NCBI RefSeq assembly: GCF_900452515.1
Contig: NZ_UGNW01000001.1
Location: 930,001 to 994,000 of the forward strand
Direction: 5' to 3'
DNA: 64,000 nt
DNA from: Legionella birminghamensis
Lineage (GTDB): Bacteria > Pseudomonadota > Gammaproteobacteria > Legionellales > Legionellaceae
The notes beneath the pieces were generated by a model. The model saw only the letters and a list, made by a program, of their open reading frames with translations. It was not told the origin of the DNA and did not search any database. How positions within the stretch are numbered: the stretch's first letter is position 1; every line of letters begins with the position of its first letter. The position numbers and the translations under genes were made by a program. Shown piece by piece: positions 1 to 10,455 of this stretch.

Positions 1-1
1 C

Positions 2-3000
2 GGTGCAGCTGCTGGTGGTCTAGCGGCTGGGGGACCTGTACCCAATCCCTATGTTAAAGGCGTCGGAGCGGTCGTTGGGGGATTAACCGGGGCAAAATTG
101 GCGTCTGACGCGGTTGCTCCAATCGTGAAGCCGCTTGGTGAAGTCACCCGCAATGTTTGTCATGCCACATTTGGCTGGTTAAACGGCAGAAATATGCCTG
201 CATCGCCAAAAGCAGAGCAAAAGCAGGCAGCTCAGCAACAGGCGTCAACGAACACCGCCCGTTATCAGGCGACTAATCTGCATTCGAAAAATACCTCTTT
301 CCAGCAATTCATCTGCACAAGTAACCAGTTTAATTTATCTTATCAGCCGCGCTATTTCGCATTTAATAATCTTTCAATGATGACCTGGGGTGCGCAACAA
401 CAGGCAGTCAGGGAGTTTCAGCTGCGTTACGGCTTCATGTCGCCATCGATTGAGTCGGCGATTTACCGTGAAGTTTCTTTATCGACGTCCTCCTGGAATG
501 GCGCTTATTTTCAAACATCCGGCTTGGCTGATTTTTCGCATGTGCTTATGGCAACCAATCTGATAAATAGCTTCAATACGTACAACATAGTCAACAGAGT
601 CTATTCCCAAATGGAGGCATCCGGGGAAATTGGCGGTGTTGCTTCTGAAGTATCCCTTATTGAGAACCTCCTCAACAGTGAAGCGCATGCAGTTACCGAT
701 CATTTCTATCTGTGCTTTCCCCAGGACAAAATGTCTGTTTCTGATGAGTGGTTTAATCAGGTTCAGCATGAACTTTCCAATGCTTATCACAAAGAAAAGA
801 CCCTGCCGATTTTTAGTTTGCACATTAATCAACAGGGTTTTAACTATCCCGTCTTGCCAAAGGCATTACAAGACACATCCGTTGGCAGGCTCATTGGCTT
901 CCTGGATTTCTGGCTGAAAGGCTATTTAAATGGCGGCATTTTTGATGAGGCGTTTTTAGAGCGATGGCATGAGCAGGAAAATTGTGATGATGCTTTTTTA
1001 AGAGCCAACATGATTGACCTTAAGAAATACTGCAAAGAGAAGATGCCGGGCCTTGCTTATATTTCATTGCGCGAGTTGGAAAGCCGTTATGGAGTACAAT
1101 ATAAATCAAGCGATTCAGCTTATCAGCAGCCTTTCATGACCTCATTTCGCATTATTTCCATACTTCCAAAAATCGAAACGATTGACAATATACTGCTTCC
1201 CCATCCCGATATAAGGATTGAGTACAGTGTTGATTTAATGCCGGACTATAAACAATATGTCGATTCCTATTTATTGGAACATGGAAAATACCCCCCGGAA
1301 TATGAGAGCAATTTACGCTGCTATGAATTGTTTGCCCAGGAAGTGGCTGAAAAAATGCCGCAACTGCAGTTCTGTAAAGAGCTATTCAAGCGTTTAGGGA
1401 TAATCACTGTGCTGTCATATCTTTATGTAACCTTCGAGAAGATGGGCAAGCTTCCTCAGCTTCCGCCTTTAAAAGAGGCTGCTATTCACCCCCATTTCCC
1501 AAAATCTTTACCGCCAATTCCAGTTCGTCATTTTCAGACCTATCCTTTGAGCATTCAGTTTAATGAGATACTTGAGCGCTTCAGGCAAACAGAGGGGCGT
1601 GAGCAAAGCGATCAATTATTTTCCGAGCTTTTTAAATTTAAAAAAGCAGAAGCGCTTCCCAAGGGCATTGTTGAGAAAATGCAGGCAAGTGTTATTTCGC
1701 TGATTAAGGAAAAACTAAGCCCTAAGCTTCCGCAGAGTGAAGCTATGGAAATTAATGAGGATGAATGTGAGCGGATCACAAAAGCCGCGAGCAATTATCT
1801 ACTGAATAATATTCGCCAATTGCACAGCATCATTGAAAAAGCCGCTAACAAAATGGCCGCCGGTTTGACCAGGGAACAGCAAGTGATGGCTAAAGAAAAA
1901 GCATTAGCTTCGCGGATTGAATATGTCATAAGCGCCATTACTCAAAAGCAGGCATTGTTAGAGGCTGAATGGAAAAAAGATCCTCGGAAAGCAGAGGACG
2001 GAATTCTTGCGGTAATTCCGGAAGACGCTCTGGTAAAAGACAAAGAGGGAAAATTAATCTCATTGCGGGCGAGCATACGCGATAATTTCAAGGCTATCAA
2101 GCAAAGTCTGGACACTACGAAACAAGCTGCTATTTCTGAAATTAAACAGCAAAGCGAGTCGAATTTAGCCAAGGATCTCGCAGAGCTGTCAAAAGCCTAC
2201 GAGGCTGGATTGCTGGCAAATAAAGAGCGTCATGAAAAACAGGCTGCAGAAGCCTTTTCCCAACAAATCACAGCGCTTAAAGATCTTATTATCAAGCAGC
2301 TTGAGGAAGCAATAAAAAAAATCGAAGCCAACAAAAAGGCTCAAGTCGACGCTGTACCGGTGCATCTCCGTGCGGCAAATGCGGTTCAAATTACGGCGTT
2401 CATTAAAGGGGAGAACGACCGGATTGAAGGGATTCGGCAGTCGATTGAGCAGGTTAAACTTGAAGCGAGCGAAATAGCTCCCGGGACAAGCCCAAATCCT
2501 GAAGAGGCTATACAATTATTGCGAACCAGAAAAACAGAGCTGGCAGCACTAATTAACCCACAAGTTGAAAAATTCATTAAAGAAGACAGCGAAAAATTAA
2601 AAGAAAAGTATGATGAGGAAATAATAAAATGCAAACAGCATTATACAAACCTTAATCAGGAACAGGCTAAAAATATCGAAGCGGCGGTAGCCGAAGACAT
2701 TATCAGTGCGTGTTATCAGGAGGCCTTAGGACAGCTGGGGCATTATTTCGCCCATGAAATCAAACGACTTACCAGTTATCTGCAGAATATACAGCATCTC
2801 ATTGATTGCCTGCTTTCTCACAAGGAAATCGCAGAAAATTCTGTCAGTAGGCAATACACCCACAGCTTCGTCTCTTTTACCAGCTCGGATTTAACACGAA
2901 AATATGTCGGCGGCTGTGCCCCCGAGCTTCCCAATATAAAAGCTGTCCCGCTGGCGCATGGGGAATTATTTGCAGAGTCACTGTCTGCCGCTTTTAAAGC

Positions 3001-6000
3001 GGGCAGACAGGACAAAGCCAGCTTTCAGTTCCAAGGGCAAAGCTATATTGCTTATCGATTAAGAGCCAAAGATTCTGAACTGGTGCTCGCTGATTCAGAG
3101 GAACATGAGGCACTGGATACTCTGGCCGTGGAGGCGATTAATCGCATAAATAATGATGCCGCCCAGGCTGTGCATTTAAGTCAGGAAAGCTTAAAAACAA
3201 TTGTTGACAGCAATGGCGCCACCCTGATGCACTATGCGGCAGCGTCCTTAAATCCCGCTATTTTAAAAACTATATTCCAGGCAAACGGTGCAGAAGTGCT
3301 TCGACTGGCGGATAAAGCAGGTAATTTGCCGGTGCACATGGCAGCACAATCGGGCCATGTAGAAGCGCTGCGGTTAATGCTTGGCATTGCCCCTGATCTG
3401 GTGAACGCCAAAAACAAACGTGGACTGACACCGCTAATGCTAGCTGTGCAGCATGGTAAACAAGAGGTAATGGAAGCATTGCAGCTGGCAGGAGCCGATT
3501 TTAACTATGCGCTTCCCAATGGTCTATTTCCCTTGTTCATGGCGTTCCAGAAAAATTTCAGATCGCTTGCATTATGGATGATTGAGCATGTCCCAGGACT
3601 GGATCTCAATCAAATGATTGACAGCCGTATGACCAGTTTACACCTGGCCATTCAAGGCGGTGAAATAGAAGCTGCTAAAGAGCTGGTTCGCCGAAAAGCC
3701 CGGCCCGACATCCGCAGAAAATCCGATGGCTACACCGCGTTTCATTGTGCGGCGTCTCAGGGTGAAGTTGAACTGCTTCAAATCATGTTAGCGGCTAACC
3801 CGGATTTAGCCGTGGATATACCTTTGGAGTCTAAAAAAACAGCCTTGCATCTTGCGGCACAGGCAGGGCAGTTAGCTGCAGTTCAGTTTCTCATTGGAAA
3901 AGGCGCTTTAATCGATGCCCAAAACCTGGAGGGAGAAACCCCATTAATCCTCGCTATTAAGGCGGGACAGCTTGAAACAGCCCAATGGCTTGCTGAGCGG
4001 GCAGCTGTTAACCAGCCTAATCATAAAAAACAGACTGCTTCACAATTGGCTATTCAGTATGCGCTGCCTGCCGTTAGCGATATCTTGTTCAGGCGCGGTG
4101 AAGACTATCACGCCAAAGACAGAAATGGCTTTTCAAGTCTGTATTTTCTGGTGCGCAATGGGGATTATGCACGCGTTAGGCAGCTGCTTCGAAAGAGTGT
4201 AAATTTCAGGGAGTTGTATGAAGGCAATAGTTTAACAGCGGTAGCGGCACAGTTTGGCCACTTCCTCATTGTTTATGCTTTGCTTGAAAAAGGCGTTGCC
4301 TATAAAACCTCTTCATCGCTGACTCTGCTTGATTGTGCAGTAATGGCTGATGAAATGGGTTATTTGCGGGATAATCTGCAAGAAGACAATGATCTGACCG
4401 CTTTGAGTTTGAAAGCAATTCAAAATAGAGCATTTTCCTGCCTGGAATATTTATTCAAAAAAGGTCAAAAGAACTCTATTCAGACGTCTCGTTTAATAGC
4501 TGCGGCAATTGAAAGCAATGATGAAAAAATAGCTTCTTTGGTTTTCAGATACTGCAAAGCTATCGATCAGCCGCTGGATACTGAGAGAAACTATCCAGTC
4601 CATATCGCGATAAAGACTGGCGCCCATCGTATTTTGCCCTTGTTAAAGGAAAGGGCTTGTCAATTCGCAAGCGTCAACAGCAAGCAGCAAACGGCTTTTC
4701 ATTTGGCTGTAAAACAGGACGATGCTGCGCTTCTTAAACGTTTGTTAAAATTAAGCCAGCCGAGTGAATGGCCGAAAGACTTGTTTGTATTGGAAGAAGT
4801 GTCTGCTGATATTCGTAAGCTGCTGAGTAAATATGAAAAGCGTCAATCTCCCTCTCGAGAGGCTGCTAAATCAAAAGCAGCTCCAGTTCAGCCCTCCTCA
4901 GCTCCCAGCAAGCCGCTTCCCAACCCTGTCCTTGATAAAAAGGGGAGGGAGGTTATAAAAAAATTCAAACTGCATCTACAAAAACTGCAATTTGATAAAG
5001 CATTGTCATTATTTAACAAAGAAAAAATCCTGTTGACGGCTTTCAAGTCCACAAAAGGGGCTTCTTTACTGCAACATCTTTTCGCAAATACCTATCATCT
5101 GGCTTCACTTCAGGCAGGTGAAGAAGGCTTGGCGCTGGGTAATCTTGATTCCTCTTTGGAAAAATTATTGGCCGCCTTAACAAAGGATGGAGTCTCTCCT
5201 GGTTTGTTTAAAGGAGATAAAAATGTATTACGGGCGATTATCAACGCCAATGATGACGCAACGGCCTGCTATCGCTTTGACGTCCTGGTCAAGTATTTTC
5301 CTGATTGCATTGCCGATTTAATTTCCGACAAAATCCGCGGCCTGAGTATGCAGCAGTTAGCTTCAGCAAAGTCCCATAGCTTGCTCTTTGCCAAAATGGA
5401 TACGGTTTGCCGTAGTGCTGAAACATCGGATCATAATGGTTTGCATGAAGCCATAAAGGCCAATAAGTATGAACTGGTGAAACAGTTGCTGCCCTATTAT
5501 GCGGTTAACCGCCCCAATCATAAAGGGCAGACTGCCCTGATGTTTGCAGCAGCTACTGGCAATGTCGCCCTGATGAACCTGCTAATAAAAGAAGGGGCAA
5601 GAGTTGATCAGGTTGATTTAAAAGGTAATAGTGCTTTGCATTATGCCCTTGAAAAGCCTTCCGAGGCCGCCGCATTAACGCTTCTTCCTCTGATGAAAAC
5701 ACCCAATCAGAGTAATCGTCTGGGCATAACGCCAATGATGTTAGCTGCAGCCAAGGAATCACTGCCTGTCTTGCGATACCTTTGCGAGTCAGGACATAGT
5801 ATTTCTTCTGTTGATCAATCCGGAAACAATGCCCTTCATTATGCGGCAATGCTTGGAAAAGTAAAAAGTATTGTGTATCTAGCGGGGCAGGGCTTTGATA
5901 TAAATCAACCCGAGACACCTGAGGATACTAAAAAACTTGAAAAAAGTGCGAGACGAACCGCTTTGCATCTGGCTGCTTTGAATGGACATGTTAAAGCCGT

Positions 6001-6805
6001 ACTTTGTCTGCTCGAGTTAAAAGCTGACCTTGAAAAAGAGGATAAGCATGGCTTTGGGGTATGCGAGTATGCCATTTATTCGAAGAATCAGGAAATGCTG
6101 GATTTTGTTAAATTAATCCCGCTTTATCATAGCAAAGAACGCAATCGATCGCTTTTGCATGCAGCTGTAACAAAAAATAACAAAAATGCATTGGCAGAGC
6201 TGATTCTGGATGATGTGGATCTCAATGTCCTGGATAAGAATGGGCGATCTGCTTTGCACTTGGCCTCTATTAACGATGCCAGGGACGCTGCTGCGCTGTT
6301 GCTCAAAGGAGGGGATCTTGTTCTCAATGATACTGATCGGCTTGGGTATGCGCCGATTCACTATGCTGCCCAACTTAATCATGTGGGCTTGATTGAATTG
6401 CTGGCTAAAGCGGGTGCAAACCTGAATCAACCAGCAAGCGGCAATGGCACTGCATTACACCTCGCTTGCCAGAATGGAAAGATGCCTGCAGTGCTGGCAT
6501 TGATAAAGCATGGAGCTGATTTAAACCCCATCAATGCTGATGGTTTAACGTCTGCACAAACGGCTCTGGGTAAAGGGCATTTTAAAATTGTCAGGGCACT
6601 GGTGCAAGCGGGGGATAAAAGTATAAGCCCTGCAAGTTTTGCCCATTTACCCAAGGAGCGCAATGACGAGTTAAATCGCGCGCTTAGCCAATACTATGCG
6701 GTGTCTAAAGTGAAAGAAGGTTTAATGATGCACAGTTTTTATAAAAGCCTTGATAAACCGATGCAGCCCTCAGCTGAACAGTCAAAAACAAACGTCCCAA
6801 GCTAA
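2..6805 (+). CDS. Giant ankyrin-repeat protein, 5' end outside window
   Basis: The reading frame is open from base 2 to the TAA at 6803-6805, so at least 2267 residues are present and the true start lies upstream; the TTG at 98 is only an internal codon. The first visible residues are Gly/Ala-rich. About 1000 residues of unrecognised sequence follow, including a Lys/Glu/Ala-rich coiled-coil-like stretch near 1800-2640. Two arrays of ankyrin repeats then appear, about 3210-4310 and about 5430-6620, with motifs such as TALHLAAQAGQ, TALMFAAATGN and SALHLAS; together more than 20 repeats. Ankyrin arrays bind proteins, and such proteins are typical type IV effectors or surface proteins of Legionellales. 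The next gene starts 20 bp downstream on the same strand, so the two are probably co-transcribed. No catalytic domain was recognised; host-directed function is inference. Confidence 0.88.
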   Translation, partial: GAAAGGLAAGGPVPNPYVKGVGAVVGGLTGAKLASDAVAPIVKPLGEVTRNVCHATFGWLNGRNMPASPKAEQKQAAQQQASTNTARYQATNLHSKNTSFQQFICTSNQFNLSYQPRYFAFNNLSMMTWGAQQQAVREFQLRYGFMSPSIESAIYREVSLSTSSWNGAYFQTSGLADFSHVLMATNLINSFNTYNIVNRVYSQMEASGEIGGVASEVSLIENLLNSEAHAVTDHFYLCFPQDKMSVSDEWFNQVQHELSNAYHKEKTLPIFSLHINQQGFNYPVLPKALQDTSVGRLIGFLDFWLKGYLNGGIFDEAFLERWHEQENCDDAFLRANMIDLKKYCKEKMPGLAYISLRELESRYGVQYKSSDSAYQQPFMTSFRIISILPKIETIDNILLPHPDIRIEYSVDLMPDYKQYVDSYLLEHGKYPPEYESNLRCYELFAQEVAEKMPQLQFCKELFKRLGIITVLSYLYVTFEKMGKLPQLPPLKEAAIHPHFPKSLPPIPVRHFQTYPLSIQFNEILERFRQTEGREQSDQLFSELFKFKKAEALPKGIVEKMQASVISLIKEKLSPKLPQSEAMEINEDECERITKAASNYLLNNIRQLHSIIEKAANKMAAGLTREQQVMAKEKALASRIEYVISAITQKQALLEAEWKKDPRKAEDGILAVIPEDALVKDKEGKLISLRASIRDNFKAIKQSLDTTKQAAISEIKQQSESNLAKDLAELSKAYEAGLLANKERHEKQAAEAFSQQITALKDLIIKQLEEAIKKIEANKKAQVDAVPVHLRAANAVQITAFIKGENDRIEGIRQSIEQVKLEASEIAPGTSPNPEEAIQLLRTRKTELAALINPQVEKFIKEDSEKLKEKYDEEIIKCKQHYTNLNQEQAKNIEAAVAEDIISACYQEALGQLGHYFAHEIKRLTSYLQNIQHLIDCLLSHKEIAENSVSRQYTHSFVSFTSSDLTRKYVGGCAPELPNIKAVPLAHGELFAESLSAAFKAGRQDKASFQFQGQSYIAYRLRAKDSELVLADSEEHEALDTLAVEAINRINNDAAQAVHLSQESLKTIVDSNGATLMHYAAASLNPAILKTIFQANGAEVLRLADKAGNLPVHMAAQSGHVEALRLMLGIAPDLVNAKNKRGLTPLMLAVQHGKQEVMEALQLAGADFNYALPNGLFPLFMAFQKNFRSLALWMIEHVPGLDLNQMIDSRMTSLHLAIQGGEIEAAKELVRRKARPDIRRKSDGYTAFHCAASQGEVELLQIMLAANPDLAVDIPLESKKTALHLAAQAGQLAAVQFLIGKGALIDAQNLEGETPLILAIKAGQLETAQWLAERAAVNQPNHKKQTASQLAIQYALPAVSDILFRRGEDYHAKDRNGFSSLYFLVRNGDYARVRQLLRKSVNFRELYEGNSLTAVAAQFGHFLIVYALLEKGVAYKTSSSLTLLDCAVMADEMGYLRDNLQEDNDLTALSLKAIQNRAFSCLEYLFKKGQKNSIQTSRLIAAAIESNDEKIASLVFRYCKAIDQPLDTERNYPVHIAIKTGAHRILPLLKERACQFASVNSKQQTAFHLAVKQDDAALLKRLLKLSQPSEWPKDLFVLEEVSADIRKLLSKYEKRQSPSREAAKSKAAPVQPSSAPSKPLPNPVLDKKGREVIKKFKLHLQKLQFDKALSLFNKEKILLTAFKSTKGASLLQHLFANTYHLASLQAGEEGLALGNLDSSLEKLLAALTKDGVSPGLFKGDKNVLRAIINANDDATACYRFDVLVKYFPDCIADLISDKIRGLSMQQLASAKSHSLLFAKMDTVCRSAETSDHNGLHEAIKANKYELVKQLLPYYAVNRPNHKGQTALMFAAATGNVALMNLLIKEGARVDQVDLKGNSALHYALEKPSEAAALTLLPLMKTPNQSNRLGITPMMLAAAKESLPVLRYLCESGHSISSVDQSGNNALHYAAMLGKVKSIVYLAGQGFDINQPETPEDTKKLEKSARRTALHLAALNGHVKAVLCLLELKADLEKEDKHGFGVCEYAIYSKNQEMLDFVKLIPLYHSKERNRSLLHAAVTKNNKNALAELILDDVDLNVLDKNGRSALHLASINDARDAAALLLKGGDLVLNDTDRLGYAPIHYAAQLNHVGLIELLAKAGANLNQPASGNGTALHLACQNGKMPAVLALIKHGADLNPINADGLTSAQTALGKGHFKIVRALVQAGDKSISPASFAHLPKERNDELNRALSQYYAVSKVKEGLMMHSFYKSLDKPMQPSAEQSKTNVPS

Positions 6806-6825
6806 TGTTTTAAGAGAAAATACTA

Positions 6826-9800
6826 ATGAGAACCCCTGAATCGTATCAATCGACAACTTTTCAAAGTCAAAAAGAGGCAGTCCTGGATGAAGTGGATTAT
6901 TTTTCGCATCAAGCGAAAGCTGAAATTTTTTTCAAGAATTTCCATACAGCGCCATCCTGGCAGCAATGGAACCAGTTTTGCAATCACTTAAATGCCAGCC
7001 AGGATAAGACAGCCGAGAAATTTTTATTACAGGAGCTTGTTTTTCAATGTTTTGAGCAGCCTTTGGCTGTGAAGGAATTAGCTCAGCTCATCACCCTGGC
7101 TTCCTATTTCAAATCAATTTATGGCCTTGAACTGTATCGAAGATTATTAGAAGCAGAAGTGCCTGATAGCAAACGCCGTATTGCCGATTATCTTGCTGTC
7201 ATGCAATTATTAATAAATCTTCAGGATGTCAAAGGAATCTCTTCTCTGCTTAAGGGCCACCTGCCTGATCTACAGGCGCTGCGCAAGGCTCTGCAGTCAG
7301 AATATGGTCTTTATCTGGAAAAGCGTTATCCCAACCGCGATATTGATACAGTTTTGGAGCGGTTTGCAACGGCTGATGAGTTTACGGCAAACCCCTTGCC
7401 CGCGGCAGTCCTACAGCGTTTTAAACCGGAATATCTTGGCATAAGGGCAAAGGCAAAAACACTTGAGGAATTGAGCCAGAATGCTTTGAAAACTTCATTT
7501 CTCGAAGCGGCAAAACGATTTCGTGAGCAACAGGATAATGAAGCCAAGCAAATAATGATTGCTGTAATTATCGAAACCCTGCGCCGCTTTTTTAAAATAT
7601 CCCCTTACGATACTCAAATCATGGCCCTATTGGCTTTAATAGGTCAGGAAGAGAAGGATATCAAGGGTTGGATTGCCCAAATCAGAACGGGCGAGGGCAA
7701 GTCGACTATTTCTGCCATGTTGGTTGCCTTTCTGGCAGGGCAGGGGCATTTTGTCGATGTCATCACGTCTTCTTCGGTGCTGGCAATCCGCGATTACAGA
7801 AAATATGCAGAGTTTTTTGAAGCCCTGGGAATATCCAGCTCCCATATCAGCCGTGTCGAGCAAAAGCAAGCGCATTTCCATGCACAGGTTTTGTTTGGTA
7901 CAAATTGGGATTATGAATTTGCACAATTAAGAGACGGTCTGAATAAGGAAAAGTTACGGTTTTCTTACAATCTCAATGGAGAACTTGTCCCTCGGACCCA
8001 CGACGCTGCGGTGGTTGACGAGGTGGATAATCTCCTGCTGAATACAACCGGTGCTGCCCGTATTTCCTATCCTGGAAAAGACGATTTAACCTGGATTTAC
8101 GCGCCAATCCTGAAATTTACTATAGAAACTGTGAAAGCAGGCCGAATTACTCCAGAACATATTTCAAAACTAAGAAATCAACTGGGTATGGAGTTTAACA
8201 GCCCCGCGTTTCTGAAGGAGTTACGCTCGCTATCGGATACTGCCCTCAGCCGATGGATTAAAAGCGCGCAAATTGCTTATTACTACAAGAAGGAAGGCAA
8301 AGATTATATTATTCAGGCGGATGACATTCGGATTGTTGATTATTCCAATACCGGCAGTATTAGTGAAGGATGCCAGTGGCAGCATGGTATCCATCAAATG
8401 CTGCAAGCCCGGCATCAACTGAAAATAACGCCTCAGTCCCTCATGGTGGCTTCCATTTCCCATCCTTCCATGTTTAATGAGTATCAATTGCTCTTTGGTT
8501 TAACAGGAACAATGGGAGAGAAAATTGAGCGGGAGGAAGTTCAGGATATTTATAAAATAAAGAGCTTCGATGTACCGCCGCATTTTCCCTGCCAGCGAAA
8601 GACATTGCCTCCCAGAATTCTCGATGATATCCCTAATCAGTACCTGGCTATATATCAACGCATTCAGGAAATGCAGGCGCTTAACAGGCCAGTGCTGGTG
8701 CTTTTTGAAAGTATCGCTGAAACCGAACGATTTAATGCATATCTTGCTGAAAAAGGCATTGAGAGCCAGTTGTTAAATGAAACCCAGCGGGAATCGGGCG
8801 AGTACATTATTGCGCGAGCCGGACAGGAAAGGATGGTGACGATTGCCACCAATATTGCAGGAAGGGGAACTGATATTATCCTGTCTCCCGGAAGTAAGGC
8901 TGCCGGCGGATTGCATTTTATTTTCACCTTTCATCCTGAGGATTCCAGAGTACAGGAACAAGGGGATGGGCGCTCCGCAAGACAGGGAGAACCGGGCAGC
9001 TCGGAAATGATTTTGCAAGCCAAAGATCCCAATATATTAACTTTATTAAGCACCCAAGCACTGGATTCTTTAGTGCAGAATTGGCTCAAGGGGACAAATG
9101 AAGAAAAAATAAATTTTCTTCGTCAGCTAAGAAACGAGCAGACCGAAAGGCATTCGAAAGAACGCCGCTATAGTTCAGAACTGGAAACAATGCTTTACAG
9201 CGTATTGAAGGAGTTTTTCAGCAAACTGCAGGCAATTCGTGAGGATTTTGATACCCTTAGCCCGCAAGAGTGGCAGCAAACCTGTCAGATTAATGCAGCG
9301 CCTTCACAGGCTGATCCTTTAGCGCATTCTCCAGCCTGGCATTCGCTTTGCAACAGGGCCAGGATTTTGCTTGGTTACCACAAAGAAGGCAAAGCAGTTG
9401 ATTGGTCCTCCTTCATTGAACAGTATAAGCAGCTTTTCATTGAATCGATTAACGAGGAATGGGCTTCTTTTTATAGCACACTGGACCATAATGTCCGGGA
9501 TATGGATCTTAAACTGGCTCAAAAAACGATTCAGGAGCAATTCGCCAAACTGAACCTGGCAAGAATGAATAAAGAATCCGCTTTTGCAGGTCTTAGCCAT
9601 CTGTTGTATCAGGCCAGTCTTCCACAGGAGGAGGCAGCGAAGAAAGTTCAGTCAGGATTTTTTTCGCTGAAACCGCGTGAATTATATGATAAAGCAGTGG
9701 CTCATTATAAGTTGGAGGATTTCCAAACGGCTTTCAACTATTGTGTGGCTGCAAAAGAAGGCTATGAGCAAAACCAGGGATGTGATTTGGAACTAGGTCA

Positions 9801-10284
9801 TTGCTATTCCGTGCTGGGATCTTGTAATGCGAAGAAGAATCTCATTCCTGAAAGTATTAATGCATTTGAAAAGGCTCTTTCGCTATTTTATCCACTGAAC
9901 AGCAATAAAGAGCATACTGAATTACTGAAGCGTACGCAGAATAAATTTAATGACTCTATGAATCTTGGTAAATTTGATTTTAAATTTATTTATGACAAGG
10001 CAGTAAAAAATTATCAGGCGCAAGCTTATGTCGTCGCGGTTTATCAATTATTGTATTTAATAAGCTATTTTCCTGGACAGGCCAAAGACGAGCGTGCAAT
10101 TTGCTACTCTACATTGGCGTCCTGCTACAATAAATTGAAACAAAGCGAAGAAGCTGATGCCGCTTGCATAGAGGGGATTAAGCTTGCTAAAGAGGCGGGT
10201 AAGTTACAGTTGGCGGGGAGAATTTCGGATAAAAAGGATAGCTTTGATAAGGCCCGGGTGTCGGGAGTGTCTGCAGGGTTGTGA
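6826..10284 (+). CDS. SecA-like ATPase with N-terminal extension and TPR-like C-terminus
   Basis: The 1152-residue product carries SecA DEAD-motor signatures in order: Walker A RTGEGKST near residue 288, Walker B VVDEVDNLL near 396, GLTGTMG near 558, ATNIAGRGTDI near 675, and QGDGRSARQGEPGSS near 710. The spacing between Walker B and GLTGTMG leaves room for a preprotein-crosslinking-like domain. It differs from housekeeping SecA: Walker A lies about 180 residues later than usual, the C-terminal zinc motif is missing, and the last 200 residues look like TPR helices (NAFEKALSLF, CYSTLASCYNKLKQ). The ATG is preceded by AAGAG and lies 20 bp after the ankyrin gene. It is probably not the essential SecA. 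It could unfold, move or remodel a partner protein, perhaps the ankyrin neighbour; that role is inference, while the motor assignment is strong. Confidence 0.88.
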   Translation: MRTPESYQSTTFQSQKEAVLDEVDYFSHQAKAEIFFKNFHTAPSWQQWNQFCNHLNASQDKTAEKFLLQELVFQCFEQPLAVKELAQLITLASYFKSIYGLELYRRLLEAEVPDSKRRIADYLAVMQLLINLQDVKGISSLLKGHLPDLQALRKALQSEYGLYLEKRYPNRDIDTVLERFATADEFTANPLPAAVLQRFKPEYLGIRAKAKTLEELSQNALKTSFLEAAKRFREQQDNEAKQIMIAVIIETLRRFFKISPYDTQIMALLALIGQEEKDIKGWIAQIRTGEGKSTISAMLVAFLAGQGHFVDVITSSSVLAIRDYRKYAEFFEALGISSSHISRVEQKQAHFHAQVLFGTNWDYEFAQLRDGLNKEKLRFSYNLNGELVPRTHDAAVVDEVDNLLLNTTGAARISYPGKDDLTWIYAPILKFTIETVKAGRITPEHISKLRNQLGMEFNSPAFLKELRSLSDTALSRWIKSAQIAYYYKKEGKDYIIQADDIRIVDYSNTGSISEGCQWQHGIHQMLQARHQLKITPQSLMVASISHPSMFNEYQLLFGLTGTMGEKIEREEVQDIYKIKSFDVPPHFPCQRKTLPPRILDDIPNQYLAIYQRIQEMQALNRPVLVLFESIAETERFNAYLAEKGIESQLLNETQRESGEYIIARAGQERMVTIATNIAGRGTDIILSPGSKAAGGLHFIFTFHPEDSRVQEQGDGRSARQGEPGSSEMILQAKDPNILTLLSTQALDSLVQNWLKGTNEEKINFLRQLRNEQTERHSKERRYSSELETMLYSVLKEFFSKLQAIREDFDTLSPQEWQQTCQINAAPSQADPLAHSPAWHSLCNRARILLGYHKEGKAVDWSSFIEQYKQLFIESINEEWASFYSTLDHNVRDMDLKLAQKTIQEQFAKLNLARMNKESAFAGLSHLLYQASLPQEEAAKKVQSGFFSLKPRELYDKAVAHYKLEDFQTAFNYCVAAKEGYEQNQGCDLELGHCYSVLGSCNAKKNLIPESINAFEKALSLFYPLNSNKEHTELLKRTQNKFNDSMNLGKFDFKFIYDKAVKNYQAQAYVVAVYQLLYLISYFPGQAKDERAICYSTLASCYNKLKQSEEADAACIEGIKLAKEAGKLQLAGRISDKKDSFDKARVSGVSAGL

Positions 10285-10303
10285 TGTTTCTAAGCCAGGA
10301 AAG

Positions 10304-10453
10304 TGGGCCCCGCGGTCGAGGCCGCGGGGATTCGGAGCGGGAAAAACATTTGTGTAGATAGCTATGGGCCGAAGGCCCGGGATTCGAACCTTCATTAAAT
10401 CCTGGAATCGCAACACACACCCGTATCCCCGCGGCTTCGACCGCGGGGCCCAT
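10304..10453. repeat. Two inverted copies of a dispersed palindromic repeat
   Basis: This interval fills the gap between the convergent SecA-like and valS genes. A first unit (10304-10370) has the palindrome CCCCGCGG-TCGAGG-CCGCGGGG followed by ATTCGG and, further on, GTGTAGATAGCTATGGG. A second, shorter unit in reverse orientation lies at 10424-10453. Closely similar units occur at 24395-24640, 29113-29317 and 48592-48837, so this is a repeat family rather than a single hairpin. Its place between convergent genes would fit a transcription-end or REP-like role. Confidence 0.85.
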
Positions 10454-10455
10454 CC

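Noticed and set aside
5553-5918. 121-residue minus-strand open frame inside the ankyrin gene
   Set aside because: It lies opposite well-formed ankyrin repeats and has no ribosome-binding site; it is a shadow of the plus-strand gene.
6826-10284. Possibility that this is the housekeeping secA
   Set aside because: The long N-terminal extension, missing zinc motif and TPR-like end argue against it, as does its place beside an ankyrin gene.
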